A stretch of 64,000 nucleotides of DNA from Pseudomonas oryzagri (GTDB lineage: Bacteria > Pseudomonadota > Gammaproteobacteria > Pseudomonadales > Pseudomonadaceae), in assembly GCF_020831405.1 (NCBI RefSeq), contig NZ_JAJHPU010000041.1:1-64000 (forward strand). The letters run 5' to 3'. Made by a program: the position numbers and the translations under genes. Below the pieces are notes generated by a model. The model had not been told where the DNA came from. It saw only the letters and a program-made list of their open reading frames with translations, and made no database searches. How positions within the stretch are numbered: position 1 is the stretch's first letter; each line of letters starts with the position of its first letter. Below, piece by piece: positions 24,921 to 33,163 of the stretch.

Positions 24921-25892
24921 TCAGGCGTCGCGATCGTCGGCCAGCTTGCGCTGGCGGTAGAGGCGCGGCGAGACGCCGTACTTCTGCTTGAAGGTGCGCG
25001 AGAAGTGGCTCAGGTCGGAGAAGCCGGCGCGGTCGGCGATCAGCGCGATCGGCCGGTCGTCGCGGCTTTCCGCCAGGCTGATGGCGCAGCGCTCCAGGCG
25101 GCGGTCGAGGATATGGCGGCTGAGGCTCAGTCCGGCCTGGGCGAACAGGCGGTACAGGGTGCGTTCGGACACGCAGAGCTCGCGGGCCACCGCGGCCGCC
25201 GAGATGGGCCCCTGAGCGAGGCTGGCGTCGATGAAGACCAGCGCCTTGCGTAGCAGATGGTGGTTCTGCTGCGGGGCGTCGCCCAGCTCGCTGACGCAGG
25301 CGACCGGCTTGAGCAGGGCGGCGAGCGCCTCGAGAAAGGCCTGCTGCTCCTCGCGCTCGGGGTCCTCGAGGGACAGGGCGGAGGCGGCCAGCAGGCTGAT
25401 CATCCGGCTGACCTTGAGGTCGCCGGGAATGCGCTGGCCGCTCCTGACCGGCTTGTGGCGGAACACGTCGTCGAGCAGATGGCGCGGCAGGATGATCGAC
25501 AGCTGCTGGGAGAGGTCCTGGTAGTAGAAGTCGCTGGGCTGGCTGACGTCCAGGAGGATCATGTCGCCGACGCCGAGGTCGGCATCCTCGCCGTTCTGGC
25601 ACATCCGCGCGCGGCCCCGCTGCTGCATGACCAGGTAGAAGAAGTCCTGGTCGTCGCGGCTGACGTCCTTGCGCTGGCGGTAGATGTGCTCGCAATTGGT
25701 GGTGATGTAGGAGGTGGAGCGCGCGCCGGGAGCGGTGACCGGCAGCACCTTGCCGACGAACGAGTAGCGGTCGAAGGCGCGCGACCGCACCGGGTGGAAG
25801 GCGCCGCACGAGGTGGTCAGGGCATCGGCCCAGGCGTCGAAGTCGTCGGGTTTGGCGTGATGGGGGCCGGCAGCAAGCTCTTGTGTGTGCAT
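24921..25892 (-). CDS. FeaR-like AraC-family regulator, second paralogue
   Basis: A 323-residue regulator with an AraC_binding_2-like N-terminal domain and a C-terminal double helix-turn-helix (LCVSERTLYRLFAQAGLSL; ALIADRAGFSDLSHFSRTFKQKYG). It lies directly upstream of the amine dehydrogenase operon on the same strand, with the tandem operator in between. The best reading is the activator of that operon. It is a distant paralogue of the regulator at 6758-7708. Confidence 0.87.
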   Translation of the reverse strand: MHTQELAAGPHHAKPDDFDAWADALTTSCGAFHPVRSRAFDRYSFVGKVLPVTAPGARSTSYITTNCEHIYRQRKDVSRDDQDFFYLVMQQRGRARMCQNGEDADLGVGDMILLDVSQPSDFYYQDLSQQLSIILPRHLLDDVFRHKPVRSGQRIPGDLKVSRMISLLAASALSLEDPEREEQQAFLEALAALLKPVACVSELGDAPQQNHHLLRKALVFIDASLAQGPISAAAVARELCVSERTLYRLFAQAGLSLSRHILDRRLERCAISLAESRDDRPIALIADRAGFSDLSHFSRTFKQKYGVSPRLYRQRKLADDRDA

Positions 25893-25919
25893 TGTGTTGC
25901 TCCGAGGAAGGTGAAAAAC

Positions 25920-26019
25920 GGGAACTCCATACCCCGGATTCCTTGGCTCAGGCCGACATCCGTGCTGTGCGGAAAGACGTTTTTTTCAAGGTAGCACCCT
26001 CCAAGCGGGGAACTCCATA
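25920..26019. repeat. 12-bp direct repeat pair upstream of the AraC gene
   Basis: GGGAACTCCATA occurs at 25920-25931 and again at 26008-26019, 88 bp apart, which is a multiple of the 22-bp spacing used by the nearby operators. The sequence is unlike the FeaR-like sites. The 25893-26179 gap holds no gene; it also contains the promoter of the AraC gene. Confidence 0.5.
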
Positions 26020-26130
26020 GCCTCGTTCAGGCCGTCGCGGCATGGCGTGCGCGCGCCGAGGTGAGCGTCTGGCGTCGATGGCGGACTGCCGGGCGAGCGC
26101 ATCTTTCCGCCCGCCGCGCGCGGTACGACA

Positions 26131-26158
26131 ACCCTGCGCGGCGAGCGCTGCGCAGGGT
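26131..26158 (-). terminator. possible terminator of tyrS
   Basis: Perfect 9-bp stem ACCCTGCGC (26131-26139) / GCGCAGGGT (26150-26158), 22 bp after the tyrS stop. The following minus-strand bases are not a T run, so efficiency is uncertain. Confidence 0.5.
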
Positions 26159-26179
26159 GTCACACGGGGACTGGCCTGC

Positions 26180-27418
26180 TCAGTCGCCCACGGCGATGCG
26201 CACGTGCTGCTTGCGTCCGGCCGACAGCCGCCATTCGGTGCCATCGCCGGCCAGCAGCTGGTCGGCGTCGCTCACCGCCGCGCCGTCCAGACGCAGGCCG
26301 CCGTCGGCGGCCAGGCGCCGCGCGGCGATGCGCGATGCGGCCGGGCCGGCCTGCACCGCCAGCTCGGCGAGGCTGACCCCGGCGGCCAGGCGCTCGGCGG
26401 TCAGCGACAGGGTCGGCAGTCCCTCGGCGGCGCTGGCGCCGTCGAACACCCCGCGCGCGGCGTCGGCCGCCGCTGCGGCGGCTTGCGCGCCGTGGGCCAG
26501 GCGGGTGGCCTCGTTGGCCAGCACGATCTTCGCCTCGTTCAGTTCGGCGCCCTGCAGCGCGCCGAGGCGGCGCACCTCGGCCATCGGCAGTTCGCTGAAC
26601 AGGGCGAGGAAGCGGCCGACGTCGCGGTCGTCGCAGTTGCGCCAGAACTGCCAGAAGTCGAACGGCGCCAGGCGCTCGGCATTCAGCCACACCGCCCCTT
26701 GGGCCGACTTGCCCATCTTGCGGCCGTCGCTGGTGGTCAACAGCGGCATGGTCAGGCCGTACAGCTGCGGGCCGTCCTGGCGGCGCGACAGCTCGACGCC
26801 GTTGATGATGTTGGCCCACTGGTCGGCGCCGCCGATCTGCAGGGTGCAGCCGTGGCGGCGCGCCAGCTCGGTGAAGTCGTAGGCCTGCAGCAGGGTGTAG
26901 CCGAACTCCTGGAACGACAGCGAGTGCTCGAGGCGGCTGCGCACCGCGTCGAAGGTCAGCAGGCGGTTGACGCTGAAGTGGCGGCCGACGCGGTTGAGAA
27001 ATTCCAGGTAGCCGAGGCCGTCCAGCCAGTCGGCGTTGTCGACTACCGTGGCGTCCTGCGCACCGTCGCCCAGACGCAGGTAACGGGTGAAGGCGCTCGC
27101 GATCCCGCGCATGTTGGCGGCGATGGTCGCCTCGTCCAGCATCGGCCGGCTGCTGTCGCGAAAGCTCGGGTCGCCGATCCGCGTGGTGGCGCCGCCGATC
27201 AAGAGCAGCGGCTTGTGCCCGGCCTGCTGCAGCCAGCGCATCAGCATCAGGCCCTGCAGGTGGCCGACGTGCAGGCTGTCGGCGGTGGCGTCGAAGCCCA
27301 GGTAGGCGGTCAGCGGGCCGCGCGCCAGGGCGGCGCGCAGGCCGTCGGCGTCGGTGCTCTGGTGGACGAAGCCGCGCTCTTCGAGCAGGGCGAGCAGGTC
27401 GGTGTCGATCGTGGGCAT
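26180..27418 (-). CDS. tyrS: tyrosyl-tRNA synthetase
   Basis: A class Ib aminoacyl-tRNA synthetase of 412 residues that charges tRNA-Tyr. The HIGH-type motif HVGH is at residues 50-53, tyrosine-pocket residues appear in [16 protein letters not shown] and QAYDFTELA, the KMSKS-type loop reads KMGKS (234-238), and an S4 RNA-binding domain closes the protein. Pseudomonas often carries two TyrRS genes. This copy lies inside an aromatic amine island and behind a Tyr-rich leader peptide with attenuator structures, so it is probably the regulated copy. Whether a second copy exists cannot be seen from the window. Confidence 0.93.
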   Translation of the reverse strand: MPTIDTDLLALLEERGFVHQSTDADGLRAALARGPLTAYLGFDATADSLHVGHLQGLMLMRWLQQAGHKPLLLIGGATTRIGDPSFRDSSRPMLDEATIAANMRGIASAFTRYLRLGDGAQDATVVDNADWLDGLGYLEFLNRVGRHFSVNRLLTFDAVRSRLEHSLSFQEFGYTLLQAYDFTELARRHGCTLQIGGADQWANIINGVELSRRQDGPQLYGLTMPLLTTSDGRKMGKSAQGAVWLNAERLAPFDFWQFWRNCDDRDVGRFLALFSELPMAEVRRLGALQGAELNEAKIVLANEATRLAHGAQAAAAAADAARGVFDGASAAEGLPTLSLTAERLAAGVSLAELAVQAGPAASRIAARRLAADGGLRLDGAAVSDADQLLAGDGTEWRLSAGRKQHVRIAVGD

Positions 27419-27421
27419 TGC

Positions 27422-27460
27422 AGTCTCCTTGGGGGGAATGGCGAAACGCCTGAGGAGACT
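27422..27460 (-). promoter_or_regulatory. hairpin covering the tyrS ribosome binding site
   Basis: On the minus strand AGTCTCC (27460-27454) pairs perfectly with GGAGACT (27428-27422), which includes the AGGAGA ribosome binding site of tyrS. An inner GGCG/CGCC stem stabilises the loop. This would hold tyrS translation low unless the structure is opened. Confidence 0.65.
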
Positions 27461-27466
27461 GTGGGG

Positions 27467-27497
27467 AAAACAATCCGGTCCGCCTCAGGCGGATCGG
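27467..27497 (-). terminator. attenuator terminator in the tyrS leader
   Basis: On the minus strand CCGATCCGCC (27497-27488), TGA loop, GGCGGACCGG (27484-27475) with one mismatch, followed by TTGTTTT (27473-27467). Its left arm can instead pair with AGGCGG at 27521-27516 in the end of the leader ORF, giving the classical terminator/antiterminator choice. Confidence 0.75.
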
Positions 27498-27512
27498 GTC
27501 GCGTGCACGCGC

Positions 27513-27578
27513 CTACCGCCTCGGTGAGGTGCGGTAATAGGCGTAATAGCGGGCGCGGGAATTGGTTAACAAGTTCAT
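27513..27578 (-). CDS. Tyr-rich leader peptide of tyrS
   Basis: A 21-residue open frame starting at ATG 27578 and ending at TAG 27513. The middle reads RARYYAYYRT: four Tyr codons among five (27548-27534). The codons after the last Tyr form a pause hairpin with the stop region (TACCG 27536-27532 with CGGTA 27518-27514; CCTC with GAGG inside). Ribosome stalling at Tyr codons would open this hairpin, free AGGCGG (27521-27516) to pair with CCGCCT (27492-27487) and prevent the terminator at 27467-27497. This is the standard logic of amino-acid attenuation. The start has GAGTGGA upstream. A TAGAGT with extended -10 lies very near the ATG, so the 5' end may be short. Confidence 0.8.
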   Translation of the reverse strand: MNLLTNSRARYYAYYRTSPRR

Positions 27579-27968
27579 GTTTTCCACTCTAGCACGCCGC
27601 CGGCGGGGCAAGGCAAGCCCTTCGATGCCGGGAACGGCAACTGCAGGTCGCAGGCAGACAAGTCCGGCAAAAATCCAGCGCCTAGCATCGGAGTCATCGG
27701 TGGTCGGCAGGCGCTGCCGGGCAGGCGGCGGAACAGGCGGCTCGCCGGCGGGAGGGGGCGGATACCGGTCGCCGGGGATGGGCGAAGGCGTTTTGCGAAA
27801 AGTGCAAGGCAAAGTGCGGAAAAGGCATTCTGCAAATTTGTTGTGATGTTCATGATTCGTCCATCGGCATGCACCGCCACGGCGGCGAGCATGCAGGCGA
27901 CAGCATCCGCAGTGATGCCGCAGGCCGCCGGTAGCGGGCCTTCACCCCTTGCGTCAGGAGTACCGATC

Positions 27969-28478
27969 ATGTCCCAGCAGCAGCTCGATCCGAATCAGCT
28001 CGCCTTCCGCAACGCCATGGCGCACATGAGCGCGGCGGTGAACATCGTCAGCAGCGACGGCGAGGCCGGCCGCTGCGGCATCACCGCCACCGCGGTGTGT
28101 TCGGTGACCGACACGCCGCCGACCGTGATGGTCTGCGTCAACCGCAACAGCGCGATGAACGCGGTGTTCAAGGCCAACGGCCGGCTGTGCGTCAACGTGC
28201 TGTCCGGCGCCCAGGAAGAGGCCGCCAAGCACTTCGCCGGGATGACCGGGGTGGCCATGGAGGAGCGCTTCGCCCTCGACCCGTGGACCACCGGCAGCCA
28301 GGGTCTGCCGGTGCTGGAAGGCGCGCTGGCCAACCTGCAGGGGCGCATCGTCGAGGCCCAGGAAATCGGCACCCACTCGGTGCTGCTGGTCGAACTGGAC
28401 GACATCCACGTGCGCCCCGAGGGCGACAGCCTGGTGTACTTCAGCCGCGCGTTCCGCCGCGTCGAACGCGCCGCCTGA
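27969..28478 (+). CDS. hpaC: 4-hydroxyphenylacetate 3-monooxygenase reductase (HpaC), copy 1
   Basis: NAD(P)H:flavin reductase supplying reduced FAD to HpaB. The 169-residue protein has the flavin reductase-like split-barrel pattern of HpaC: FRNAMAHMSAAVNIVSS, GRCGITATAVCSVTDTPPT, NRNSAMNAVFKANGRLCVN. AGGAG at 27956-27960 supports the ATG at 27969. It is convergent with hpaB, which is unusual because hpaB and hpaC normally form one operon. A second copy about 75% identical by eye lies at 32494-33003. Confidence 0.9.
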   Translation: MSQQQLDPNQLAFRNAMAHMSAAVNIVSSDGEAGRCGITATAVCSVTDTPPTVMVCVNRNSAMNAVFKANGRLCVNVLSGAQEEAAKHFAGMTGVAMEERFALDPWTTGSQGLPVLEGALANLQGRIVEAQEIGTHSVLLVELDDIHVRPEGDSLVYFSRAFRRVERAA

Positions 28479-28516
28479 GCCGCGCGCCGCGTGCGGCGCA
28501 GCTACAGGATCAATAG

Positions 28517-28544
28517 AAAGGCCGCTGGTGACAGCGGCCTTTTT
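28517..28544 (+). terminator. intrinsic terminator after hpaC copy 1
   Basis: GGCCGCTG (28520-28527), GTGA loop, CAGCGGCC (28532-28539), then five T. Confidence 0.93.
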
Positions 28545-28770
28545 GCGTTCCAGCGCGACGATACTCGTTTCTGCAGGCCCGGAAGGTCTGGGCGATCCGG
28601 CCGGTTGCCCGGCACGCCGGTACACGACCCGCCGGGCGCGGCGATTATTCTGCACGGGTCTGGTCCTGCGCGCTCGGGCGATGTTGCTCAGCTTCCGCAA
28701 GCGGAGTGAAAAGTGCCACCGCGCGGCGACCCGCCCCGCTGCACGAGCAATTTCGCTTGGCTCGAAACGC

Positions 28771-28798
28771 AAGAAGCCGGCCCAGGGGCCGGCTTCTT
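28771..28798 (-). terminator. terminator after hpaB
   Basis: Perfect 13-bp stem AAGAAGCCGGCCC (28771-28783) / GGGCCGGCTTCTT (28786-28798), 17 bp beyond the hpaB stop. It can act on both strands. The stretch between the two terminators (28545-28770) shows no gene. Confidence 0.85.
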
Positions 28799-28814
28799 GT
28801 AGAACGGAGTGAGG

Positions 28815-30338
28815 TTACTTCAGCCCGGGAATCTTCCAGCCGTCGACGTCGTACTCGCTCATGCACTTCTGCGACAGCGCGCGCATCTTCTGCATCTCGC
28901 CGCTGGCGCGGGCGGCGCCCAGGCACTGGATGCGGATGGCGTCGGCGGTGCCGGCGTAGTTCAGCTCGTAGAGGTGGTGGCGGCCGCCGAATTCGGTACC
29001 GATGGCGTCCCACATCAGTTTCATGATCTTGATCCGCTCGGTGTGCGGGATGTCGCCGGAGCCGCGGCAGTAGCGGGCCAGGGCGGCGTCGAGCTCGGGG
29101 TTCTGCAGGTCGACGTTGCTGCCCGGCAGGTAGATCAGGCCGCTGGCCGCGGTGGTCTTCACGATGTGGAAGATCTTGTCGTAGGCCATCGGCGCGAAGG
29201 TGCGGTAGTTGAACGCCGATTCGGTCGGCGGCAGGTAGGCGCCGTTCTTCCACTCCTCGGCGGCCAGGCACATGTGGTCGGTGATCGACCAGAACAGGTT
29301 GCGCCAGGCGACTACCTCGCCCAGTTCGGCGCTCACGCTGCGAAAATCGATGGCGCCGGTGCACTCCAGCACCTGCTCGAGCAGGCCGGCGAGGAAGTCC
29401 AGCTTGACCGCGAAGCGGGTGCAGGCCTGCAGCGGATACAGGCGGCCGAAGCCGGCGGCGAAGCCCCACTGCACCAGCGTCTGCTTGTCCTTGTAGATCA
29501 GCACGTCTTCCCAGGGGATGAACACGTTTTCCAGGATCAGAATCGCGTCGTTCTCGTCGAAGCGCGAGGACAGCGGGTAGTCGAACGGCGAGGCGGTGTC
29601 GGTGGCGTTCTTCTCGTAGGACACGCGGGAGATCAGCTTGACCCCCTTGGCGTTCATCGGCGTGATGAACAGCAGCGCGAAGTCCGGGTCGTCGCCGATT
29701 TCCTGGGCGGCGGTCTGGCCGATGAAGTTGTAGTGGGTCAGCGCCGAGTTGGTGGCCACCACCTTGGCGCCGTTGACGTAGATGCCCTCGGCGGTCTCGT
29801 GGGTGACGTGGACGTAGACGTCCTTGAGCGAGTCGCTGGACTTGTTGCGGTCGATCGGCGGGTTGACGATGGCGTGGTTGAGGTACAGGCAGTTTTCCTG
29901 GATGCGCTTGTACCAGGTCTTCGCGTTACCTTCGAAGCGGCCGTAGAACTCCGGGTTGGCGCCCAGGGTGTCGCCGAAGGCGGCCTTGTAGTCGGCGGTG
30001 CGGCCCATCCAGCCGTAGCTCATGCGCGCCCACTCGGCGATGGCGTCGCGCTGTTCGAGCATTTCTTCGCGCGAGCGTGCGTAGCGGAAGAACTTGTGGG
30101 TGTAGCCGCCGTTGCCGGTGTCGGTCGCCCAGCACAGCTTGTCCTTGGTTTCCGGGGCGTGCAGGGCGTCGTAGAGAGAGGCCACGGTCTGCGCCGAGTT
30201 GCGGAACGCCGGGTGGGTGGTGACGTCCGCGACGCGCTCGCCGGCGTAGTAGACCTCGCGACCGTCGCGCAGGCTGGCGAGGAACTCCTCGCCGGTGAAC
30301 GGGCGACCGGTTTGCTGGATGTGGCTTTCGGGTTTCAT
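28815..30338 (-). CDS. hpaB: 4-hydroxyphenylacetate 3-monooxygenase, oxygenase component
   Basis: FADH2-utilising hydroxylase that converts 4-hydroxyphenylacetate to 3,4-dihydroxyphenylacetate. The 507-residue product fits the HpaB family in length and sequence: RPFTGEEFLASLRDGREVYY at the N-terminus, RYARSREEM, and the HYNFIGQTAAQEIGDDPDFAL substrate/flavin region. It is cytoplasmic and needs an HpaC reductase; two hpaC copies lie nearby on the opposite strand. It is the step linking tyramine-type amine oxidation to the homoprotocatechuate route, whose ring-cleavage gene hpaD is at 49517. Related HpaB proteins act on other phenols, so the precise substrate is inferred. Confidence 0.9.
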   Translation of the reverse strand: MKPESHIQQTGRPFTGEEFLASLRDGREVYYAGERVADVTTHPAFRNSAQTVASLYDALHAPETKDKLCWATDTGNGGYTHKFFRYARSREEMLEQRDAIAEWARMSYGWMGRTADYKAAFGDTLGANPEFYGRFEGNAKTWYKRIQENCLYLNHAIVNPPIDRNKSSDSLKDVYVHVTHETAEGIYVNGAKVVATNSALTHYNFIGQTAAQEIGDDPDFALLFITPMNAKGVKLISRVSYEKNATDTASPFDYPLSSRFDENDAILILENVFIPWEDVLIYKDKQTLVQWGFAAGFGRLYPLQACTRFAVKLDFLAGLLEQVLECTGAIDFRSVSAELGEVVAWRNLFWSITDHMCLAAEEWKNGAYLPPTESAFNYRTFAPMAYDKIFHIVKTTAASGLIYLPGSNVDLQNPELDAALARYCRGSGDIPHTERIKIMKLMWDAIGTEFGGRHHLYELNYAGTADAIRIQCLGAARASGEMQKMRALSQKCMSEYDVDGWKIPGLK

Positions 30339-30413
30339 GGGCAGGCTCTCTCGATTCTTGTAGTGGGGACCACTGCTGAGGAGCTCAGGTTAAGCGACCC
30401 GGCCGGCGGGCCT

Positions 30414-30434
30414 TGTCACCCGAAAATGGGGACA
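30414..30434. promoter_or_regulatory. imperfect inverted repeat upstream of hpaB
   Basis: TGTCACCC (30414-30421) and TGGGGACA (30427-30434) form an imperfect dyad about 80 bp upstream of the hpaB start, within the 239-bp gap to the LuxR gene. It could be the site of the adjacent LuxR-type regulator. No sigma-54 consensus was seen in the gap. Confidence 0.35.
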
Positions 30435-30577
30435 GCGAGTGGCCTGTGCGGTTGGTTGACTCTAGTTCGGATGACCATGGTTCCGAGACCAGGCGCCGCG
30501 ACGAGTCATGGCCGGGTTATGGCGCGGCGACGCCGTAGGGCGCCATGGGTGCCGAAATCGACCGACCGATCAGGGCG

Positions 30578-31330
30578 CTACTGGCACAGGGCGAACAGCT
30601 GGGCGCGGCTCGAGATGCCGAGCTTCTCGTAGGCGCGCTTGCGGTAGGTGACCACGCTGTTCAGCGCCACGCCCAGTTCGTCGGCGATCAGCTCGTTCTT
30701 CTTGCCCTGCAGCACCGCCTGGCAGACCTGCTGCTCGCGCTGCGAGAGGAAGGCCAGCGGCCCTTGGGCGAGCATCTTCCTGTTCAGCAGGTAGTGCTTG
30801 ACCAGCAGACTGCTCAGCAGTCGAGCGACGCCGGCCTCGTCCTCCGCCTGGCGCAGCACCTCGGCGAAGTGGCCGCTGCGCCGGTACAGGTTGAGGTAGT
30901 AGTTGCCCGATTCGTGGCCGCGGATGATCGACAGCTTGTCCTTGAAGCCCGGCTCGTCGAAGAAGCGCCGGCGATAGGCGGGGCGCATTTCCGGGCTGAG
31001 GTGGTCGAGGTGCAGCACGTGCAGCTGCCCCGGCGCGCAGGTCTTGAGCAGGGCGAAGTTGGGGTCCTGCATGTAGCGGCGTTCGCTGATGTAGGACTCG
31101 GCCAGGGCGCGGGCCGACTCGTCCTGGGCGAAGTCCTTGTAGAGCAGGGTGGTGACGCGCTTGTCCTCGGCGCAGAAGAACAGCATGCACTGCTCGGCGC
31201 CGAGCGCGGCGTGGACCCAGGCTAGGAAACGGTCGAGAAACGGCTCCTCGCCGAGGCTGTCCACCAGCTCCAGCAGGGCGGGGGAGGGCAGCCAGCCGCT
31301 GGCGGGCTGGCCGGTCGGGGATGCGCTCAT
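30578..31330 (-). CDS. LuxR-type helix-turn-helix regulator
   Basis: A 250-residue regulator with a C-terminal LuxR/GerE domain (LSQREQQVCQAVLQGKKNELIADELGV, then VVTYRKRAYEKLGISSRAQLFALC) and an N-terminal sensory region of about 170 residues lacking receiver or acyl-homoserine-lactone signatures. Its layout is like the regulator at 11437-12087, with longer N-terminal part. It lies directly upstream of hpaB in the same orientation and is divergent from the HpaA-like gene, so control of hpaB is likely. Confidence 0.83.
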   Translation of the reverse strand: MSASPTGQPASGWLPSPALLELVDSLGEEPFLDRFLAWVHAALGAEQCMLFFCAEDKRVTTLLYKDFAQDESARALAESYISERRYMQDPNFALLKTCAPGQLHVLHLDHLSPEMRPAYRRRFFDEPGFKDKLSIIRGHESGNYYLNLYRRSGHFAEVLRQAEDEAGVARLLSSLLVKHYLLNRKMLAQGPLAFLSQREQQVCQAVLQGKKNELIADELGVALNSVVTYRKRAYEKLGISSRAQLFALCQ

Positions 31331-31488
31331 GTCGTGCGTTCTCGTGCGCCGGCGGCGTTGTCGGGGTGGGCCAGTGTAATCGCCGTCCGGGGCCGGACGT
31401 CCAGCCGGAGTGCGGCAGCGGCCAGGCTCTTTTCGTTTGCCACGGGCGCGGGCAGTCTGAAAAAAAGCCCGCCAGCCAGGAGCCGCGC

Positions 31489-32403
31489 TTGAGCGTCACC
31501 CCCCTCGCCGCGATTCCGCTGCTCGACCTTGGCCAGAGTTTCGACCAGCACCAGCAGGACGCCGACGTCCAGTACGCGGCGCACAGCCGGCTGTCTGCGG
31601 TTTTCGGCCGCAGCGTGGCGGTGCATCGTCACGACCGCCTCTACCAGCTGCACTACCTGCACAGCGGCGCGGCGCACGTCTACCTCGACGACCGCCAGTA
31701 CCGGGTGCGGGGGCCGCTGCTGATCTTCACGCCGCCGGGCGTTCCGCACGCCTTCGTCACCGACGCCGACTGCGAGGGCCACGTGCTGACCGTGCGCCAG
31801 CAGCTGGTCTGGCGGCTGTTCGAGGCGGGGATGCCCGCCGCCTGCCTGGACCCGCGCCTCGCGCGGCCGCTGTGCGTCGAACTGGGCGACCTCGAAGGCG
31901 AATTGGCCGAGGAGGCGGCCAGCCTCGAACTGCTGCTGGGTCTGCTGCGCCGCGAGGCCGGGCAGGCGCGCGGCGGCCGCGAGCTGAACCTGCAGGCGCT
32001 GGTGCGGCTGATCTTCGCCTGCGTGCTGCGCCTGGCCGAGCAGGCCTGTGCGGACTGGCCGGTGCCGCGCGACGAACTGCTGGTGTTCCACCGCTTCACC
32101 GCGCTGATCGAGGCCCGCTACCGCGAGCACTGGTCGCTGGCGCAGTACGCCGCGGCGCTGGGCGTCGCCGAGGCGCGCCTCAACCGCATCTGCCGGCACC
32201 TGGCGGCGATGTCCTCGAAGCGGCTGATCTTCGAGCGCCTGTTGCAGGAGGCCAAGCGCCTGCTGCTGCACACCGGGCTGGGCATCGGCGAGATCGCCTA
32301 TGGCCTGGGCTTCAAGGATCCCGGCTACTTCACGCGCTTCTTCACCCGCCAGCTGGGCGTCACGCCGAGCGACTACCGGGCCCGCGGCAGCCGCACCGGC
32401 TGA
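31489..32403 (+). CDS. hpaA: HpaA-like AraC regulator of 4-hydroxyphenylacetate catabolism
   Basis: A 304-residue AraC-family activator with a cupin-like sensor domain (VAVHRHDRLYQLHYLHSG, LLIFTPPGVPHAFV) and a C-terminal HTH (WSLAQYAAALGVAEARLNRIC; IGEIAYGLGFKDPGYFTRFF). It resembles HpaA, which activates hpaBC in response to 4-hydroxyphenylacetate. The start is taken as TTG at 31489 because AGGAG at 31478-31482 is correctly spaced and the family match begins there; an in-frame ATG far upstream overlaps the divergent LuxR promoter and start. It is followed by hpaC copy 2 after 90 bp. Confidence 0.82.
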   Translation: MSVTPLAAIPLLDLGQSFDQHQQDADVQYAAHSRLSAVFGRSVAVHRHDRLYQLHYLHSGAAHVYLDDRQYRVRGPLLIFTPPGVPHAFVTDADCEGHVLTVRQQLVWRLFEAGMPAACLDPRLARPLCVELGDLEGELAEEAASLELLLGLLRREAGQARGGRELNLQALVRLIFACVLRLAEQACADWPVPRDELLVFHRFTALIEARYREHWSLAQYAAALGVAEARLNRICRHLAAMSSKRLIFERLLQEAKRLLLHTGLGIGEIAYGLGFKDPGYFTRFFTRQLGVTPSDYRARGSRTG

Positions 32404-32493
32404 GGGCGCTGGCGAACTCTTCGCGGACCGGGGCTTGCCTTGCGCGCGCCTCGCCGGCAGTCTGCCCGCCACTGTCTTGCCCCGGAATTCGTC

Positions 32494-33003
32494 ATGTCCC
32501 AGCTCGATCCCAAGCAACAAGCCTTCCGCGACGCCATGGCGCACATGAGCGCCGCGGTCAGCGTGGTCACCAGCGCCGGCGCCGCCGGGCGCTGCGGCAT
32601 CACCGCCACCGCGGTGTGCTCGGTGACCGACAGCCCGCCGACCCTGCTGGTCTGCATCAACCGGGGCAGCGCCCTGAACGCGGTGTTCAAGGCCAACGGC
32701 CAGCTGTGCGTCAACCTGCTGTCCGCCGCCCAGGAGGAGACCGCCCGCCATTTCGCCGGCATGACCGGCGTGGCGATGGACGAGCGCTTCGCCCGCGATG
32801 CCTGGCGCGCGGCCCCGGGCGGCCTGCCGCTGCTCGATGGCGCGCTGGCCAACCTGCAGGGGCGCATCGTCGAGGTGCAGGAGGTCGGCAGCCACTCGGT
32901 GCTGCTGGTCGAGCTGGACGACATCCGCGTGCGCGAGGAGGGCGACAGCCTGGTGTACTTCAGCCGCGCGTTCCGCGTGGTCAGCCGCGAAGGGGTGGCC
33001 TGA
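32494..33003 (+). CDS. hpaC: 4-hydroxyphenylacetate 3-monooxygenase reductase (HpaC), copy 2
   Basis: A 169-residue flavin reductase paralogous to the gene at 27969, with the same blocks (FRDAMAHMSAAVSVVTSAG, GRCGITATAVCSVTDSPPT, FKANGQLCVNLLS). It lies downstream of the HpaA-like regulator on the same strand. The ribosome binding site is weak. Having two near-identical reductases around one oxygenase suggests a duplication, or that a second flavin-dependent monooxygenase elsewhere uses one of them. Confidence 0.9.
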   Translation: MSQLDPKQQAFRDAMAHMSAAVSVVTSAGAAGRCGITATAVCSVTDSPPTLLVCINRGSALNAVFKANGQLCVNLLSAAQEETARHFAGMTGVAMDERFARDAWRAAPGGLPLLDGALANLQGRIVEVQEVGSHSVLLVELDDIRVREEGDSLVYFSRAFRVVSREGVA

Positions 33004-33163
33004 CGCTGGCGCGCGCGGCGGGCTGGCCAAGTTCTCGCGGCAAAGTTAATATGTTAATTATGTGCTGCCGCCCCGGCGCTCCCGAGCGTCCCGCGCCTTG
33101 CCGGGCGGCAGCGTTTTCTTCGCCGATGCTGCCAGAGGTGGTTTTGCCGCCGCAGGAGGCGCC

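Noticed and set aside
31321-31488. N-terminal extension of the HpaA-like regulator from an upstream ATG
   Set aside because: The extra 56 residues have no homology and overlap the start of the divergent LuxR gene; a TTG with a good ribosome binding site at 31489 fits the family start.
32404-32493. FeaR-like repeat upstream of hpaC copy 2 (CGGCAGTCTGCCCG)
   Set aside because: Only a half-match, with no second unit at 21-22 bp.
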